NCBI RefSeq assembly: GCF_009363255.1
Contig: NZ_CP045318.1
Coordinates: forward strand, 3,647,501 to 3,711,500
DNA from: Roseivivax sp. THAF197b
GTDB lineage: Bacteria > Pseudomonadota > Alphaproteobacteria > Rhodobacterales > Rhodobacteraceae
Direction of reading: 5' to 3'
DNA length: 64,000 nucleotides
Positions within the stretch are counted from its first letter, which is position 1, and each line of letters starts with the position of its first letter. A program made the position numbers and the translations under genes. Shown piece after piece: positions 1 through 10,541 of this stretch. A model generated the notes under the pieces. That model was given only the letters and a program-made list of their open reading frames with translations, did not search any database and had not been told where the DNA came from.

Positions 1-12
1 ATTGAAAGCGCC

Positions 13-678
13 ATGCCCGACGCCGTGATGATCTTCGCCGCAGGTTTCGGCACGCGCATGGGCGCGCTGACCGCGAACCGGCCCAAACCGCTGATCGAGG
101 TCGCGGGCCGCAGCCTTCTGGACCGCACGCTTTCGCTTGCGGCCCATGTGCCCCGGCGCGTGGTGAACGCGCATTACCTCGGGCATATGATCGCGGATCA
201 CCTCGCCGGTCAGGACGTCACAGTGGTGCAGGAAGAGACCATCCTCGATACTGGCGGCGGGCTGAAGAACGCGGCATCAGTTCTGGGCGCAGGTCCCGTC
301 TTCACCATGAATGCCGATGCGGTCTTTGCCGGACCGAACCCGCTGCGTGCGCTGGAGGCCGCCTGGCAGCCGGACCGGATGGATGCGCTTCTGCTCTGTG
401 TGCCGTTGCCGCGCGCGATCGGGCGCAATGGGGGCGGAGACTTCGCCATCGGGGAGGATGGACGCCTCAGCCGGGGCGGCGCGCATGTCTATACCGGCGT
501 TCAGATCGTGAAAACAGACGGCCTGTCCGACATTCATGAGGAGGCCTTTTCGCTGAACATGCTGTGGGACCGCATGGCCACCGAGGGGCGGCTTTACGGG
601 TTCGAATATCCGGGACGCTGGGCGGATGTGGGTCATCCCGACGGGATCTCGCGCGCCGAGGAGATGCTCGCCACATGA
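13..678 (+). CDS. murU: Nucleotidyltransferase, MurU-like (N-acetylmuramate-1-phosphate uridylyltransferase)
   Basis: Predicted to make UDP-MurNAc from MurNAc-1-phosphate in cytoplasmic peptidoglycan recycling. The N-terminus carries the nucleotidyltransferase signature AAGFGTRM (residues 9-16) followed by RPKPLIEV. A metal-binding NADA motif lies near residues 100-103, and DVGHPDG near the C-terminus is typical of this family. At 221 aa it has the usual MurU length. The 12 bases before the start contain a TGA (3-5) that may end an upstream gene; alphaproteobacteria often have the sugar kinase amgK there, but this cannot be seen. Its stop overlaps the addB start in an ATGA. The family is clear; MurU rather than another sugar nucleotidyltransferase rests on context. 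Confidence 0.8.
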   Translation: MPDAVMIFAAGFGTRMGALTANRPKPLIEVAGRSLLDRTLSLAAHVPRRVVNAHYLGHMIADHLAGQDVTVVQEETILDTGGGLKNAASVLGAGPVFTMNADAVFAGPNPLRALEAAWQPDRMDALLLCVPLPRAIGRNGGGDFAIGEDGRLSRGGAHVYTGVQIVKTDGLSDIHEEAFSLNMLWDRMATEGRLYGFEYPGRWADVGHPDGISRAEEMLAT

Positions 679-3638
679 TCTTCGACGACGCGCAATCCCC
701 GCGCCTTTTCGCCCTGCCTCCGGGGGCGGATTTTCCGGCAGCGCTCGCGGCCGGGCTACGCGCGCGGTTCGCGGGTCACCCTGCCGAGGCGATTGCCCGC
801 ACCGAATTGATGGTCAACACGCAGCGCATGAAGCGCAGGCTGGAGCTCATATTCGCCGAAGCCGGTTCGGGCTTTCTGCCGCGCATCACGCTGGTCACCG
901 ACCCTGCCGATGCGCGTCTTCGCGCGCGCCTGCCGCGCCCGGTGCCGTCGCTGCGCAGGCGGCTGGAATTGACGGGTCTCGTCTCGGGCCTGCTCGACCA
1001 GGCGGAGGGGCTGGCACCACGCGCGGCCCTGTATGACCTCGCCGACAGCCTTGCCGGGCTGATGGACGAGATGCAGATCGAGAACGTGGCGCCCGAGACC
1101 ATCGCCGCGCTCGATGTCACGGACCAGTCGGGCCATTGGGAGCGCGCGCTGCAATTCCTGAAGATCGTGCAGCATTATTTCGACGCAGCCGGTCCGGCCC
1201 CCGATGCGGCAGCCCTTCAGCGCCGTGCGGTCGAGATGCGGATCGCGGATTGGCAGGACAACCCGCCCGAGCATCCCGTGATCGTCGCGGGATCCACCGG
1301 CTCGCGCGGGACCACCCATGCGTTGATGCTGGCCGTTGCGCGTCTGCCCCAAGGCGCGGTGATCCTGCCCGGCTTCGATTTCGACATGCCGCGTCATGTC
1401 TGGGACCAGCTGACCGATGATCTGCCGCGCAAGGATCACACCCAGCCCGGCGAGGATCATCCGCAATTCCGCTTCGCGCGGCTGCTGCGCGATCTCGGCG
1501 CAAGCCCGCCCGACGTGGCCGATTGGGGATATGGCACCGCCCCGGCGCCCGCCAGAAACGCGCTCGTGTCGCTGGCCCTGCGGCCTGCGCCCGTGACCGA
1601 CCAATGGTTGACCGAAGGGCCCGGCCTGCCGGATCTCAGCGATGCAACGCGGGAGGTGACCCTGCTCGAGGCGCCCGATCCGCGTCGCGAAGCCGTCGCC
1701 ATCGCCATGCGTCTGCGTGCCGCTGCCGAGACCGGGCAAAGCGCCGCGCTGATCACGCCCGACAGGAACCTCTCGCGGCAAGTGTCGGCCGCGCTGGATC
1801 GATGGGGGATCGTGGCGGACGATTCCGCCGGTCTGCCCGCGCAGATGTCACCGCCGGGACGCCTCATGCGGCAGGTCGCGCAGCTTCTGCACACGCCGCT
1901 GACCGCCGAAACGCTGCTTGCGCTGCTCAAGCATCCGCTCTGCCATGCGGGCGACGACCCGACCGAGGCACGCAGCGCCCATACCCGCGCCGTGCCCAAG
2001 CTCGAGACGCATATTCGGCGCAAGGGCATGCCCTATCCGGACCCTGCCCAGATCGGGCGCTGGCCCGAGGCCGAGGCGCATCCTGACTGGACGGCTTGGG
2101 TCGCGGAGACGCTCTGCGACAAGCCCGACGCCGCAACCCGGCCCCTCTCCGAGTGGGTCGCCACGCATATCGCGCTGAGCGAAGCCGTGGTCGCGGGCAG
2201 CGCCGGGCATGGCGCCGGTGCGCTTTGGGACAAGGAGGCGGGCCGCGAATTGCGCCGCATCATGACGGAGCTGGAAACCGAAGCGCCCCATGGCACCACG
2301 CTCGGCGCGCGCGACTATGCCGACCTTTTCGGTGCGATCCTGTCCCGGGGCGAAGTGCGCAACCCCGACACGGTCCATCCGCATATTCGCATTTGGGGCA
2401 CGATCGAGGCGCGGGTCATGGGGGCCGATCTGATGATCCTGGGCGGCCTCAATGAAGGCACTTGGCCCGAGATGCCCAAGGCCGATCCCTGGCTCAATCG
2501 CCGGATGCGCGCCGATGCGGGGCTGACCTTGCCGGAACGCCGGATCGGGCTTTCGGCCCATGACTTCCAACAGGCGGTCGCCGCGCGCGAGGTCTGGCTG
2601 ACCCGTGCCGTCAAATCCGCCGATGCCGATACCGTGCCGTCGCGGTGGCTGAACCGGGTCACGAACCTGATGAAGGGCCTGCCCGAGCGGGGCGGGCCGG
2701 ATGCGCTTGATGCGATGCGACGGCGCGGCACGGACTGGCTGGCACAGGTCCACGCATTGGAGCGCCCCATCCTGTCCGCGCCCGCGCGCCGTCCCTCGCC
2801 GAAGCCGCCCGCATCGGCCCGACCACGCGAATTGCGTCTGACGCAGGTGAAGACGCTGATCCGCGACCCGTACACGATCTATGCGCGCAAGGTCCTGCGG
2901 CTTGAGCCGCTCAATCCGCTGATGCAGGCGCCCGACGCGCTTCTGCGCGGCATCGTCGTGCATGACGCGCTGAAGGCCTATGGCGAAGTGATGCGCGACC
3001 ACGGCGTCCCGCCCACGGCGGCGTCGTTCCTTGAGGCGATCGAGCGCGAGCTTGCCCGCGCCGTGCCGTTCCCGCTGGCACGACAGCTCTGGCAGGCGCG
3101 CTTCGCCCGCATCGCCAAGAGCTTCGCCGACGAGGAGCAGGCCCGGCAAAGCCGGGCGCAGCTTGCGCGCTTCGAGATCGACGGCGCGGCAACCCTGCCC
3201 GCGCTCGGTTTCACGCTGAAAACCCGCGCCGACCGTATCGACCTCGATGATCGCAGCGGCGCGCATCTTTACGATTACAAGACCGGCAAACCGCCCGGCG
3301 AGAAGGAGCAGCTCTATTTCGACAAGCAGCTGCTGCTCACCGCCGCCATGGTGGAGATGGGCGCGTTCCGGGAGTTCGAGCCGCGCCATATCGCAGATGC
3401 GCGGTTCATCGGGCTCGGCGCGTCGGGCGGCGAAGTCTCCGCCCCGCTCGAGAAGGCCCCGCCGCGCGAGGTCTGGGCCGGGTTGGAGCGCCTGATCGCC
3501 CGCTATCTCGACGAAAGCCAGGGCTTCACCGCGCGGCGCGCTATGTTCAGCGACACCGATCGCAGCGATTTCGACCACCTGTCGCGCCTGGGCGAATGGG
3601 ACCTTGCCGACGATCCACTGGCGGAGGTGCTGGAATGA
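675..3638 (+). CDS. addB: Double-strand break repair protein AddB
   Basis: Subunit of the AddAB helicase-nuclease, which processes double-strand DNA ends for RecA loading. The 987-aa product is the size of alphaproteobacterial AddB. Near the C-terminus (about residues 850-870) is a RecB-type nuclease core, an Asp in TRADRIDLDD followed by LYDYKTG. The chosen ATG (675) overlaps the murU stop as ATGA; the frame stays open further upstream but only inside murU. The stop overlaps the addA start in the same way, so the two subunits are probably translationally coupled. The N-terminal half is the inactivated helicase-like region of the family, where I saw no intact Walker A motif. Confidence 0.93.
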   Translation: MIFDDAQSPRLFALPPGADFPAALAAGLRARFAGHPAEAIARTELMVNTQRMKRRLELIFAEAGSGFLPRITLVTDPADARLRARLPRPVPSLRRRLELTGLVSGLLDQAEGLAPRAALYDLADSLAGLMDEMQIENVAPETIAALDVTDQSGHWERALQFLKIVQHYFDAAGPAPDAAALQRRAVEMRIADWQDNPPEHPVIVAGSTGSRGTTHALMLAVARLPQGAVILPGFDFDMPRHVWDQLTDDLPRKDHTQPGEDHPQFRFARLLRDLGASPPDVADWGYGTAPAPARNALVSLALRPAPVTDQWLTEGPGLPDLSDATREVTLLEAPDPRREAVAIAMRLRAAAETGQSAALITPDRNLSRQVSAALDRWGIVADDSAGLPAQMSPPGRLMRQVAQLLHTPLTAETLLALLKHPLCHAGDDPTEARSAHTRAVPKLETHIRRKGMPYPDPAQIGRWPEAEAHPDWTAWVAETLCDKPDAATRPLSEWVATHIALSEAVVAGSAGHGAGALWDKEAGRELRRIMTELETEAPHGTTLGARDYADLFGAILSRGEVRNPDTVHPHIRIWGTIEARVMGADLMILGGLNEGTWPEMPKADPWLNRRMRADAGLTLPERRIGLSAHDFQQAVAAREVWLTRAVKSADADTVPSRWLNRVTNLMKGLPERGGPDALDAMRRRGTDWLAQVHALERPILSAPARRPSPKPPASARPRELRLTQVKTLIRDPYTIYARKVLRLEPLNPLMQAPDALLRGIVVHDALKAYGEVMRDHGVPPTAASFLEAIERELARAVPFPLARQLWQARFARIAKSFADEEQARQSRAQLARFEIDGAATLPALGFTLKTRADRIDLDDRSGAHLYDYKTGKPPGEKEQLYFDKQLLLTAAMVEMGAFREFEPRHIADARFIGLGASGGEVSAPLEKAPPREVWAGLERLIARYLDESQGFTARRAMFSDTDRSDFDHLSRLGEWDLADDPLAEVLE

Positions 3639-6600
3639 TCCGCAACGACGCCACCGAAGCGCAGGTGATCGCCGCGCGGCCCGACGCCTCGACATGGCTC
3701 TCGGCCAATGCGGGCTCGGGCAAGACGCGCGTGCTGACGGATCGCGTAGCCCGGCTTTTGCTGTCGGGGGTCGCACCCGAGAACATCCTGTGCCTGACCT
3801 ACACGAAGGCCGCCGCGAGCGAGATGCAGAACCGCCTGTTCAAGCGTCTCGGCGAATGGGCCATGCTGGACAATGCATCGCTCGGCGCGGCCCTCGCGGA
3901 TCTAGGCGAAGACGGTCCGTTCAGGGCCGATTTCCTGCAACGTGCCCGCACGCTCTTTGCCCGCGCCATCGAGACGCCGGGCGGCCTGCGGATCCAGACG
4001 ATCCACTCCTTCTGCGCGTCGCTTCTGCGGCGGTTCCCGCTGGAGGCGCAGGTCAGCCCGGAATTTCGCGAGGTCGAGGACCGCGCGGCGGAGCTTTTGC
4101 GCGCCGACATGCTGGACCGGATGGCGGAAGGGCCCGACGGCGCGCGCATCGCCGATCTCGCAGGGCACTTCACCGACAGCGACGACCGGATCGACGCGCT
4201 CATGAAGGCTATGCTGGCACGCAAGACGGCGTTCCTGCCCCCGCGCGATCCCGATGCCATCCGCGCCCTTTACGGCCTGCCCGCGGGCTTCGGTCCGGAC
4301 GATCTTCTGGCCGAGATATTCCTTGGCAGCGAAGGCGACCTCGTGACGGAACTGATCCCGCTCCTCGACGCTGGCGGGAAACTCGATCAGGAGGCGGCGG
4401 ACTGCCTGCGCGCCTTCGACGGGCCGACCGATGCGGGTCGCAAGGCGCTGATGGCGGCCTTCTTCACGCAGGCGGGGACCCCGAAGACTCGGGTCCCTCG
4501 AAAGGGATTGAAGACCGATCCGGCGCATGCGCAGGCCATGACCGCGCTGGAGCAATTGATGGCGCGCCTCGAGGATGCGCAAGACCGCGCGCGGGCGCTG
4601 ATGGCGGCGGAGCGGGACCTCGCCCTGCACCGCTTCGCGCAGGTCTTCCTGCCCGCCTACGAGGCCGAGAAGACCGCGCGCGGCTGGCTCGATTTCGACG
4701 ATCTGATTGAGAAGGCGCATGGCCTTCTGTCGGACGAGGCGGTGGCGCAATGGGTGCTCTACCGGCTCGATGGCGGCATCGACCACATTCTTGTCGATGA
4801 GGCGCAGGACACCAACCCGCTGCAATGGGAGGTCATCGCGCTGCTGGCCCAGGAGCTGACCGCCGGTCAGGGGGCCCGTCCGGACGCGGAGCGCACGATC
4901 TTTGTCGTGGGCGACAAGAAGCAGTCGATCTATTCCTTCCAGGGCGCCGATCCCGACGCCTTCGACCGGATGCGCGCCAGTTTCGCCGAAAGGCTCAAGG
5001 AGGCCGAGACGCCGCTTCAGGTCCGCTCGCTCGATTATTCCTTCCGCTCGGCCGGGGCGATCCTGACGGCGGTGGATGCCACCTTCGAGGGATCGGAAGG
5101 CTCTGGCTTCGCACCCGAGGGTCGGCATCTGGCGTTTCACGGCGACATGTCCGGTCAGGTCGATCTCTGGCCCGTGGTGCCCAAGCCCGAGAAACCCGAG
5201 GAGGATGACTGGACCGACCCGGTGGACCGCACGGGCGCGCAGCATGAAAGCGTCGTTCTGGCAGACCGCATCGCGGGGTTCATCCAAAGCGCCGTGAGCC
5301 GGGGCCAGCCCCTGCAGCTGGGCGACAAGGCCCCGCGCGCCGTGCATGCGGGCGACGTGCTGATCCTCGTGCGCAGTCGCGGGCGCCTCTTCCACGAGAT
5401 CATCCGCGCCTGCAAAGCCGCAGGGCTGCCCGTGGCCGGGGCCGACCGGCTCAAGGTCATGGCGGAGCTTGCGGTGAAGGATATCGGCGCGCTTCTGTCC
5501 TTCCTCGCCACGCAGGAAGATAACCTGTCGCTTGCCACGGCGCTGCGATCCCCCCTCTTCGGGCTGAGCGAGCAGGACCTCTTTACCCTGGCCCACCGCC
5601 GCGAGGGGCCAAGCCTTTGGGAGGCGCTGCGCGGGCGCGCCGACACCTACCCGGAGACCATCGCCATTCTGAACGATCTGCGCAGTCAGGCCGATTTCCT
5701 GCGGCCTTACGATCTGATCGAACGCATCCTGACACGGCATTCGGGCCGCGCGCGACTGCTCGGGCGGTTGGGACACGAGGCGGAGGACGGCATCGACGCG
5801 CTCTTGTCGCAGGCCCTGTCCTACGAGGAGGGCAACGTGCCCTCGCTGACGGGCTTCCTGAGCTGGATGCAGACCGACGATCTGGAGATCAAGCGCAGTC
5901 CCGAAGCGGCAGGTGCCGCGATCCGAGTGATGACGGTGCACGGCGCCAAGGGGCTCGAAGCGCCGGTGGTGATCCTGCCCGATTGCGGCAAGAAGAAAGA
6001 CGACGTGAAGGATATTCTGCTTCCAGCAGCGGACGGGGCTGTCTGGAAAGCCCGCGCGGCGGAGCAGCCCACCATTCAGGCGGAGGCCATCGCAGGCCTG
6101 AAAGCGCGCCAGAAAGCGGAGGCGGACCGTCTGCTCTATGTGGCGATGACCAGAGCCGAGGCCTGGCTCGTCGTGGCTGCCGCCGGTGATCTCGGAAAAT
6201 CGCCGGAAGAGACATGGTACGGCCAGGTCGAAGCCGGGCTCGCACGCGCGGGCGCTCAAAGCCTCGAGACCCCGCATGGCAGCGCGCTGCGTCTCGGCGC
6301 CTTGCCTGCAGGTCAGGCCGCACCGGACGATGCGCCGCCTGCGGATGAGATCGCCTTGCCCGAGCTATTTTCGCGCCCGGCAGAGATGCCCGTCGCACCC
6401 CAAACGCGCAGCCCGTCGGACCTTGGTGGCGCGAAGGCGTTGCCCGGCGCGGGCGACGAGACGGAGGCGGCAAAGGCGCGCGGCACGCTGATCCACCTCC
6501 TGCTGGAAATCCTGCCGGAGCTGCCAGCGGCGGATCGGGCAGAAGCCGCGACGCATCTCCTGCGGGACCATGGCGCGGCACCGGAGGCGATCCCCGCCTT

Positions 6601-6994
6601 GGCCGAGGAAGCGCTGCAGATCCTCACGGATATGCGGCTTGCCCCGGTCTTCGCCCCGACCGCGCTGGCGGAAGTGTGCCTCAGCGGCACCGTGCCGGGC
6701 CTCGGCCCCCTTCTCGGCGTGATCGACCGGCTGATCGTGACCGACGATCGGGTGACCGCCATCGACTTCAAGACCAATCGGCAGGTGGCCGGCAGTCCGG
6801 AGGAGACCCCCGAGGGGCTCCTGCGCCAGATGGGCGCCTACCGCGCGCTGTTACAGCCGCTCTATCCCGGTCACATCATCGAGACCGCGATCCTCTGGAC
6901 TGCGACAGGAGCGCTTATGCCCTTGCCTGCCGCGCTGACCGAAGCGGCCCTCGCGCGTGCGGCGCTGCTTGATTATCGGACCGCGGCTCCATAG
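3635..6994 (+). CDS. addA: Double-strand break repair helicase AddA
   Basis: UvrD/RecB-family helicase and nuclease subunit of AddAB. Visible motifs in order: Walker [11 protein letters not shown] (residues 23-32), motif [12 protein letters not shown] (about 386-395), motif [17 protein letters not shown], motif [13 protein letters not shown] (about 833), and a C-terminal RecB-type nuclease core VIDRLIV...AIDFKTNR (about 1030-1047). Length is 1119 aa, normal for alphaproteobacteria. The start overlaps the addB stop (ATGA). A longer in-frame version would start inside addB and is not needed. Thioredoxin follows 47 bases downstream on the same strand. Confidence 0.95.
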   Translation: MIRNDATEAQVIAARPDASTWLSANAGSGKTRVLTDRVARLLLSGVAPENILCLTYTKAAASEMQNRLFKRLGEWAMLDNASLGAALADLGEDGPFRADFLQRARTLFARAIETPGGLRIQTIHSFCASLLRRFPLEAQVSPEFREVEDRAAELLRADMLDRMAEGPDGARIADLAGHFTDSDDRIDALMKAMLARKTAFLPPRDPDAIRALYGLPAGFGPDDLLAEIFLGSEGDLVTELIPLLDAGGKLDQEAADCLRAFDGPTDAGRKALMAAFFTQAGTPKTRVPRKGLKTDPAHAQAMTALEQLMARLEDAQDRARALMAAERDLALHRFAQVFLPAYEAEKTARGWLDFDDLIEKAHGLLSDEAVAQWVLYRLDGGIDHILVDEAQDTNPLQWEVIALLAQELTAGQGARPDAERTIFVVGDKKQSIYSFQGADPDAFDRMRASFAERLKEAETPLQVRSLDYSFRSAGAILTAVDATFEGSEGSGFAPEGRHLAFHGDMSGQVDLWPVVPKPEKPEEDDWTDPVDRTGAQHESVVLADRIAGFIQSAVSRGQPLQLGDKAPRAVHAGDVLILVRSRGRLFHEIIRACKAAGLPVAGADRLKVMAELAVKDIGALLSFLATQEDNLSLATALRSPLFGLSEQDLFTLAHRREGPSLWEALRGRADTYPETIAILNDLRSQADFLRPYDLIERILTRHSGRARLLGRLGHEAEDGIDALLSQALSYEEGNVPSLTGFLSWMQTDDLEIKRSPEAAGAAIRVMTVHGAKGLEAPVVILPDCGKKKDDVKDILLPAADGAVWKARAAEQPTIQAEAIAGLKARQKAEADRLLYVAMTRAEAWLVVAAAGDLGKSPEETWYGQVEAGLARAGAQSLETPHGSALRLGALPAGQAAPDDAPPADEIALPELFSRPAEMPVAPQTRSPSDLGGAKALPGAGDETEAAKARGTLIHLLLEILPELPAADRAEAATHLLRDHGAAPEAIPALAEEALQILTDMRLAPVFAPTALAEVCLSGTVPGLGPLLGVIDRLIVTDDRVTAIDFKTNRQVAGSPEETPEGLLRQMGAYRALLQPLYPGHIIETAILWTATGALMPLPAALTEAALARAALLDYRTAAP

Positions 6995-7041
6995 GTTCTG
7001 GTGCGAACGACCGAAATTCCACAGCATGTTGGAGAGAGATC

Positions 7042-7362
7042 ATGGCCACCGTTGCCGTAACCGATGCCACTTTCGATCAGGAAGTGAAGAATTCCGACGT
7101 CCCCGTCGTGGTGGACTTCTGGGCCGAGTGGTGCGGCCCATGCAAGCAGATCGGCCCCGCACTCGAAGAGCTGTCGGCCGAGTATGGTGACAAGGTGAAG
7201 GTCGCCAAGGTCGACGTCGATTCGAACCCGAACACCGCCGCCGCCATGGGCGTGCGCGGCATCCCCGCCCTGTTCATCTTCAAGGACGGCGAAGTGGTGT
7301 CGAACCGCGCAGGCGCCGCACCGAAGGCCGCGCTGAAGGGCTGGATCGACGAATCGATCTGA
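7042..7362 (+). CDS. trxA: Thioredoxin
   Basis: Cytoplasmic dithiol-disulfide oxidoreductase of 106 aa. The active site WCGPC is at residues 30-34 and the cis-proline loop GIPALFIF near residues 72-79, both canonical. There is no signal peptide. A GGAGAGA ribosome-binding site lies a few bases before the ATG. It is the last gene of the murU-addB-addA-trxA run, separated by 47 bases from addA and followed at once by a hairpin terminator. Confidence 0.96.
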   Translation: MATVAVTDATFDQEVKNSDVPVVVDFWAEWCGPCKQIGPALEELSAEYGDKVKVAKVDVDSNPNTAAAMGVRGIPALFIFKDGEVVSNRAGAAPKAALKGWIDESI

Positions 7363-7387
7363 GCCAACAGACCGGATCAGTCAAAGA

Positions 7388-7415
7388 AGCCCTGCCATTC
7401 TGGCGGGGCTTTTTC
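7388..7415 (+). terminator. Intrinsic terminator after trxA
   Basis: A 9-bp stem (AGCCCTGCC / GGCGGGGCT, one G-T pair) with an ATTCT loop is followed by TTTTT. It ends the trxA transcript and abuts the stop of the convergent phosphotransferase gene at 7414. The reverse direction has only a short, broken T stretch. Confidence 0.85.
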
Positions 7416-8364
7416 ATTTCGGGGTCTCGAACGCGGCATGGGCCAGGCGCAGGAGGCCCGCAAAGCGGCGGCGTTCCGGTCCGGTTTGCCGGGGCTCGGG
7501 GGGCAGGGTCTGCCAATCGATCAGAACGCGCATCCGGCACAGGAAGCCGATGGACGGCTCGTCCACGCCGACCACGTCATATCCCGCAAACAACCCGCTG
7601 AGATCGACGCCCGGCAGAATACGCCCGGTGGCGTCCGGTGGCGCCAGAAGCGCGCCGTAATGCACGGCAAACCGGGCGATATCATGCCCGACAGGGACCG
7701 GCGTGACCGGTCGGGGATCAAGTCCGGTGACCTGCGTGCCGCAGATCATCAGGTTCCGCAGGTTGAGGTCGCCGTGACCTAAGGTGGAGACGGTTTCGCG
7801 CCCCTCGAAATCGGCTGCCATGTCGGCCAAGCGCGCGGCCGCTTGTTGCCAATCGCGGGCGCGGGGCGGGGCAGGACGCGCCCCGGTCTCCATCTCATGC
7901 GCCAGACGCCTCAGGTGCCTGACGGAGTATTTCGGCTGGAAGTTGCGCCGCGCGTCGATCCCTGCGCCATGCAGCCCGGCGATCCAGCCGCCCGCCAAGG
8001 CAAGAAGCGCCGCGTGGTCGGCATCCGGTCGGGACAACGCGTCAAACAGCGTCTCCCCTTCCGCCCAGCGCATGACGCAGATCTGCGCCTCGGCATCCAC
8101 GGCGAGGAGTTCCGGAAAGCCGTCGAAGCGGGACGCGGCCTCCATCTGGGCTGTGATGTCGGCCAGAAAGGCATCCGGATCGCGGGGGGCTCGCACCTCT
8201 TTGACGGCGAGGCGTGCATCGCCGCGTGTCAGTCGCCACACGATCCGTGTGCGCTGGCGGTCATCGCGTCGGGACGCGACCTCGGCCTGCCAGCCTTCGG
8301 GGGCGATACCCGCCTCGGCACATAGGTCAAACCACTTGGAACCGAATGCTTTTTCGGCGTTCAC
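7414..8364 (-). CDS. Aminoglycoside phosphotransferase/kinase-fold family protein
   Basis: A 316-aa protein of the APH/choline-kinase fold. The catalytic Brenner motif HGDLNLRN is at residues 197-204, and a following D216 in GLDPRP fits the metal-binding aspartate. The GTG start at 8364 gives the only complete frame; the ATP-binding N-lobe (LAVKEVRAP near 52-60) is visible. The substrate cannot be told: the family includes small-molecule and sugar kinases, and nothing here indicates antibiotic resistance. It is convergent with trxA and divergent from hslV, sharing a roughly 100-base intergenic region that holds the hslV heat-shock promoter. Confidence 0.72.
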   Translation of the reverse strand: MNAEKAFGSKWFDLCAEAGIAPEGWQAEVASRRDDRQRTRIVWRLTRGDARLAVKEVRAPRDPDAFLADITAQMEAASRFDGFPELLAVDAEAQICVMRWAEGETLFDALSRPDADHAALLALAGGWIAGLHGAGIDARRNFQPKYSVRHLRRLAHEMETGARPAPPRARDWQQAAARLADMAADFEGRETVSTLGHGDLNLRNLMICGTQVTGLDPRPVTPVPVGHDIARFAVHYGALLAPPDATGRILPGVDLSGLFAGYDVVGVDEPSIGFLCRMRVLIDWQTLPPEPRQTGPERRRFAGLLRLAHAAFETPK

Positions 8365-8410
8365 TCTCTTTTCTCCGACATCGGACGCGGGCCTTGCGCC
8401 ATGCCATCCG

Positions 8411-8439
8411 CTTGCGCCTCACATGTCCAGCCCCCATAT
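8411..8439 (+). promoter_or_regulatory. Sigma-32 (RpoH)-type promoter of hslVU
   Basis: CTTG (8411-8414), an 18-base spacer and CCCATAT (8433-8439) match the alphaproteobacterial heat-shock consensus CTTG-N17/18-CYTATNT with one mismatch. The predicted transcript starts about 20 bases before the hslV ATG, just upstream of the AAGGAGA ribosome-binding site (8454-8460). A second promoter of the same type precedes hslO in this window. Confidence 0.7.
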
Positions 8440-8465
8440 GGCGGCAAGGCATAAAGGAGAGCGAC

Positions 8466-9023
8466 ATGGCCGACGACACCTTCCCCGGCTGGCACGGCAC
8501 CACGATCATCGGCGTCCGCAAGGGCGGACAGGTGGTGGTTGCGGGTGACGGACAGGTCAGCCTCGGGCAGACCGTGATCAAGGGCAGCGCGCGCAAGGTG
8601 CGGCGCCTGTCGCCGGGCGGATACGACGTGGTCGCGGGCTTTGCGGGCTCCACCGCCGATGCGTTCACCCTGCTGGAGCGGCTCGAGGCCAAGCTCGAGG
8701 CGACACCCGGCCAGTTGCAGCGCGCGAGCGTCGAATTGGCCAAGGATTGGCGCACCGACAAGTACCTCCAGAAGCTCGAGGCGATGCTGATCGTCACCGA
8801 CGGGCGCGATCTGTACGTCATCACTGGCGCGGGCGACGTGCTGGAGCCCGAACATGACATCGCCGCCATCGGATCGGGCGGGAATTTCGCATTGGCCGCC
8901 GCACGCGGGCTGATGGAGACCGACCGCTCCGCCGAGGAGGTCGCCCGCCGCGCGATGGAGATCGCCAGCGACATCTGCGTCTACACCAACGGCAACCTGA
9001 CCGTCGAAACGATCGGCGGCTGA
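8466..9023 (+). CDS. hslV: ATP-dependent protease subunit HslV (ClpQ)
   Basis: Threonine peptidase core of the HslVU (ClpYQ) protease, a heat-shock machine that degrades misfolded and regulatory proteins. The catalytic Thr is expected at residue 12 in [13 protein letters not shown], preceded by an 11-residue propeptide that is longer than in E. coli but usual in alphaproteobacteria. [14 protein letters not shown] and the C-terminal YTNGNLTVE are characteristic. The ATG at 8466 has AAGGAGA upstream; earlier in-frame starts would run through the promoter. hslU follows 63 bases downstream. Confidence 0.96.
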   Translation: MADDTFPGWHGTTIIGVRKGGQVVVAGDGQVSLGQTVIKGSARKVRRLSPGGYDVVAGFAGSTADAFTLLERLEAKLEATPGQLQRASVELAKDWRTDKYLQKLEAMLIVTDGRDLYVITGAGDVLEPEHDIAAIGSGGNFALAAARGLMETDRSAEEVARRAMEIASDICVYTNGNLTVETIGG

Positions 9024-9086
9024 GCGGCGCACACAAACTTAATTGAGTTTGTGCGGCACCGTCCCAAGGTTGCGAAAGGAATACCC

Positions 9087-10400
9087 ATGACAGACCTCAC
9101 CCCCCGCGAAATCGTCTCGGAGCTCGACCGCTTCATCATCGGCCAGAAGGATGCCAAGCGCGCCGTGGCCGTGGCGCTGCGCAACCGTTGGCGGCGCAAG
9201 CAGCTGCCCGATGACCTGCGCGAGGAAGTCTATCCGAAGAACATCCTCATGATCGGCCCCACCGGCGTCGGCAAGACCGAGATTTCGCGGCGGCTGGCAA
9301 AACTCGCCCGCGCGCCCTTCGTGAAGGTCGAGGCCACCAAGTTCACCGAGGTGGGCTATGTGGGCCGCGACGTGGAACAGATCGTGCGCGATCTCGTGGA
9401 TGCCGCCATCGCCCAGACCCGCGACTTCATGCGCGAAGACGTGAAGGCCGCGGCGCATAAATCCGCCGAGGATCGCGTGATCGCGGCCATCGCCGGGGAA
9501 GATGCCCGTGAGGGCACGCGCGAACGCTTCCGCGAGAAGCTGCGCTCGGGCGAGCTCGATGATACCGAGATCGAGATCGACGTGGCCGAGACCGCATCGC
9601 CCTTCCCGATGATGGAAATCCCCGGCCAGCCCGGAATGGGCGGCATGGGCGGCGGCATGAATCTCGGCGATATCTTCGGCAAAGCCTTTGGTGGGCGCAC
9701 CACCCGCAAGAAGATGCGCGTGGCGGACAGCTACGAGGTGCTGATCTCCGAAGAGGCGGACAAGCTGCTCGATGACGAGCAGGTCAAGCGCGAGGCGATC
9801 CAGTCGGTCGAGCAGAACGGCATCGTCTTCCTCGACGAGATCGACAAGGTCTGCGCGCGCGCCGATGCCAAAGGCGGCGATGTGAGCCGCGAAGGTGTGC
9901 AGCGGGACCTTCTGCCGCTGATCGAGGGCACGACCGTGTCCACCAAGCACGGGCCGGTGAAAACCGACCATATCCTGTTCATCGCCTCAGGCGCGTTCCA
10001 CATCGCGAAACCTTCGGACCTTTTGCCGGAATTGCAGGGCCGTTTGCCCATCCGCGTGAACCTGCGCCCGCTGACCGAGGCGGATTTCGTGCGCATCCTG
10101 ACGGAGACGGACAACGCCCTGACGCGGCAATATACCGGGCTCATGGGCACTGAGGATGTGACCGTCAGCTTCACCGAAGAGGGCATCGCGGCGCTGGCGC
10201 GGATCGCGGCGGAGGTGAACACCTCCGTGGAGAATATCGGCGCACGGCGGCTTTACACGGTGATGGAGCGGGTCTTCGAGGAGCTGTCCTTCAACGCTCC
10301 CGACAAGTCCGGCGAAACGGTGACGGTGGATGCGGAATTCGTCGAGAAGCATCTAGGCGATCTGAGCCGTTCCACGGATCTGAGCCGGTACGTGTTGTAA
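9087..10400 (+). CDS. hslU: ATP-dependent protease ATPase subunit HslU (ClpY)
   Basis: AAA+ unfoldase that feeds substrates to HslV. Walker A GPTGVGKT is at residues 57-64 and Walker [11 protein letters not shown] near 244-253, with the Gly/Met-rich intermediate domain between them (around [11 protein letters not shown]). The C-terminal LSRYVL tail, which docks into HslV, is intact. Length 437 aa matches E. coli HslU (443). The start was placed at the ATG giving [10 protein letters not shown], after AAAGGAA; the upstream extension lacks family similarity. An inverted-repeat element follows the stop immediately. Confidence 0.97.
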   Translation: MTDLTPREIVSELDRFIIGQKDAKRAVAVALRNRWRRKQLPDDLREEVYPKNILMIGPTGVGKTEISRRLAKLARAPFVKVEATKFTEVGYVGRDVEQIVRDLVDAAIAQTRDFMREDVKAAAHKSAEDRVIAAIAGEDAREGTRERFREKLRSGELDDTEIEIDVAETASPFPMMEIPGQPGMGGMGGGMNLGDIFGKAFGGRTTRKKMRVADSYEVLISEEADKLLDDEQVKREAIQSVEQNGIVFLDEIDKVCARADAKGGDVSREGVQRDLLPLIEGTTVSTKHGPVKTDHILFIASGAFHIAKPSDLLPELQGRLPIRVNLRPLTEADFVRILTETDNALTRQYTGLMGTEDVTVSFTEEGIAALARIAAEVNTSVENIGARRLYTVMERVFEELSFNAPDKSGETVTVDAEFVEKHLGDLSRSTDLSRYVL

Positions 10401-10403
10401 GGG

Positions 10404-10472
10404 AATAGGCGTGGTGGGTTTTCACCCACCCTACGATCAAAGCGCCTATGTAGGGTGGGTGTCCACCCACCA
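10404..10472. repeat. REP/BIME-like paired hairpin element
   Basis: Two short hairpins, each GGTGGGT-4 nt-ACCCACC (10413-10430 and 10454-10471), lie in mirror orientation. The right arm of the first plus CTA (ACCCACCCTA, 10424-10433) is also perfectly complementary to TAGGGTGGGT (10451-10460), and ATAGGCG/CGCCTAT flank the pair. The GTAGGGTGGGT...ACCCACC pattern resembles dispersed extragenic palindromes of many proteobacteria. No second copy was seen in this window. Confidence 0.7.
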
Positions 10473-10484
10473 TTTCGCCCCTCA

Positions 10485-10515
10485 AATTAAAAACGCCCCG
10501 CCAGATCGGCGGGGC
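10485..10515 (-). terminator. Intrinsic terminator of the ABC importer operon
   Basis: An 8-bp stem GCCCCGCC/GGCGGGGC (10495-10502 and 10508-10515) is followed, read on the minus strand, by GTTTTTAATTT. It sits just beyond the stop of the substrate-binding protein at 10542. On the plus strand only ATTCTT follows, so it may also weakly end hslU transcription. Confidence 0.82.
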
Positions 10516-10541
10516 ATTCTTCGTTCAGTCGATCCGCTGGA

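Noticed and set aside
3902..6277. A very long open frame antisense to addA, and similar ones antisense to addB, hslU, glpD, argG and ahcY
   Set aside because: These follow the high-GC codon pattern of the real genes, have skewed composition and no recognisable domains, and the sense frames are clearly functional proteins.
7414..8364. Antibiotic-resistance kinase
   Set aside because: The Brenner motif shows an APH-like fold only. The fold covers many metabolic kinases and the context (hslVU, trxA) gives no sign of resistance.
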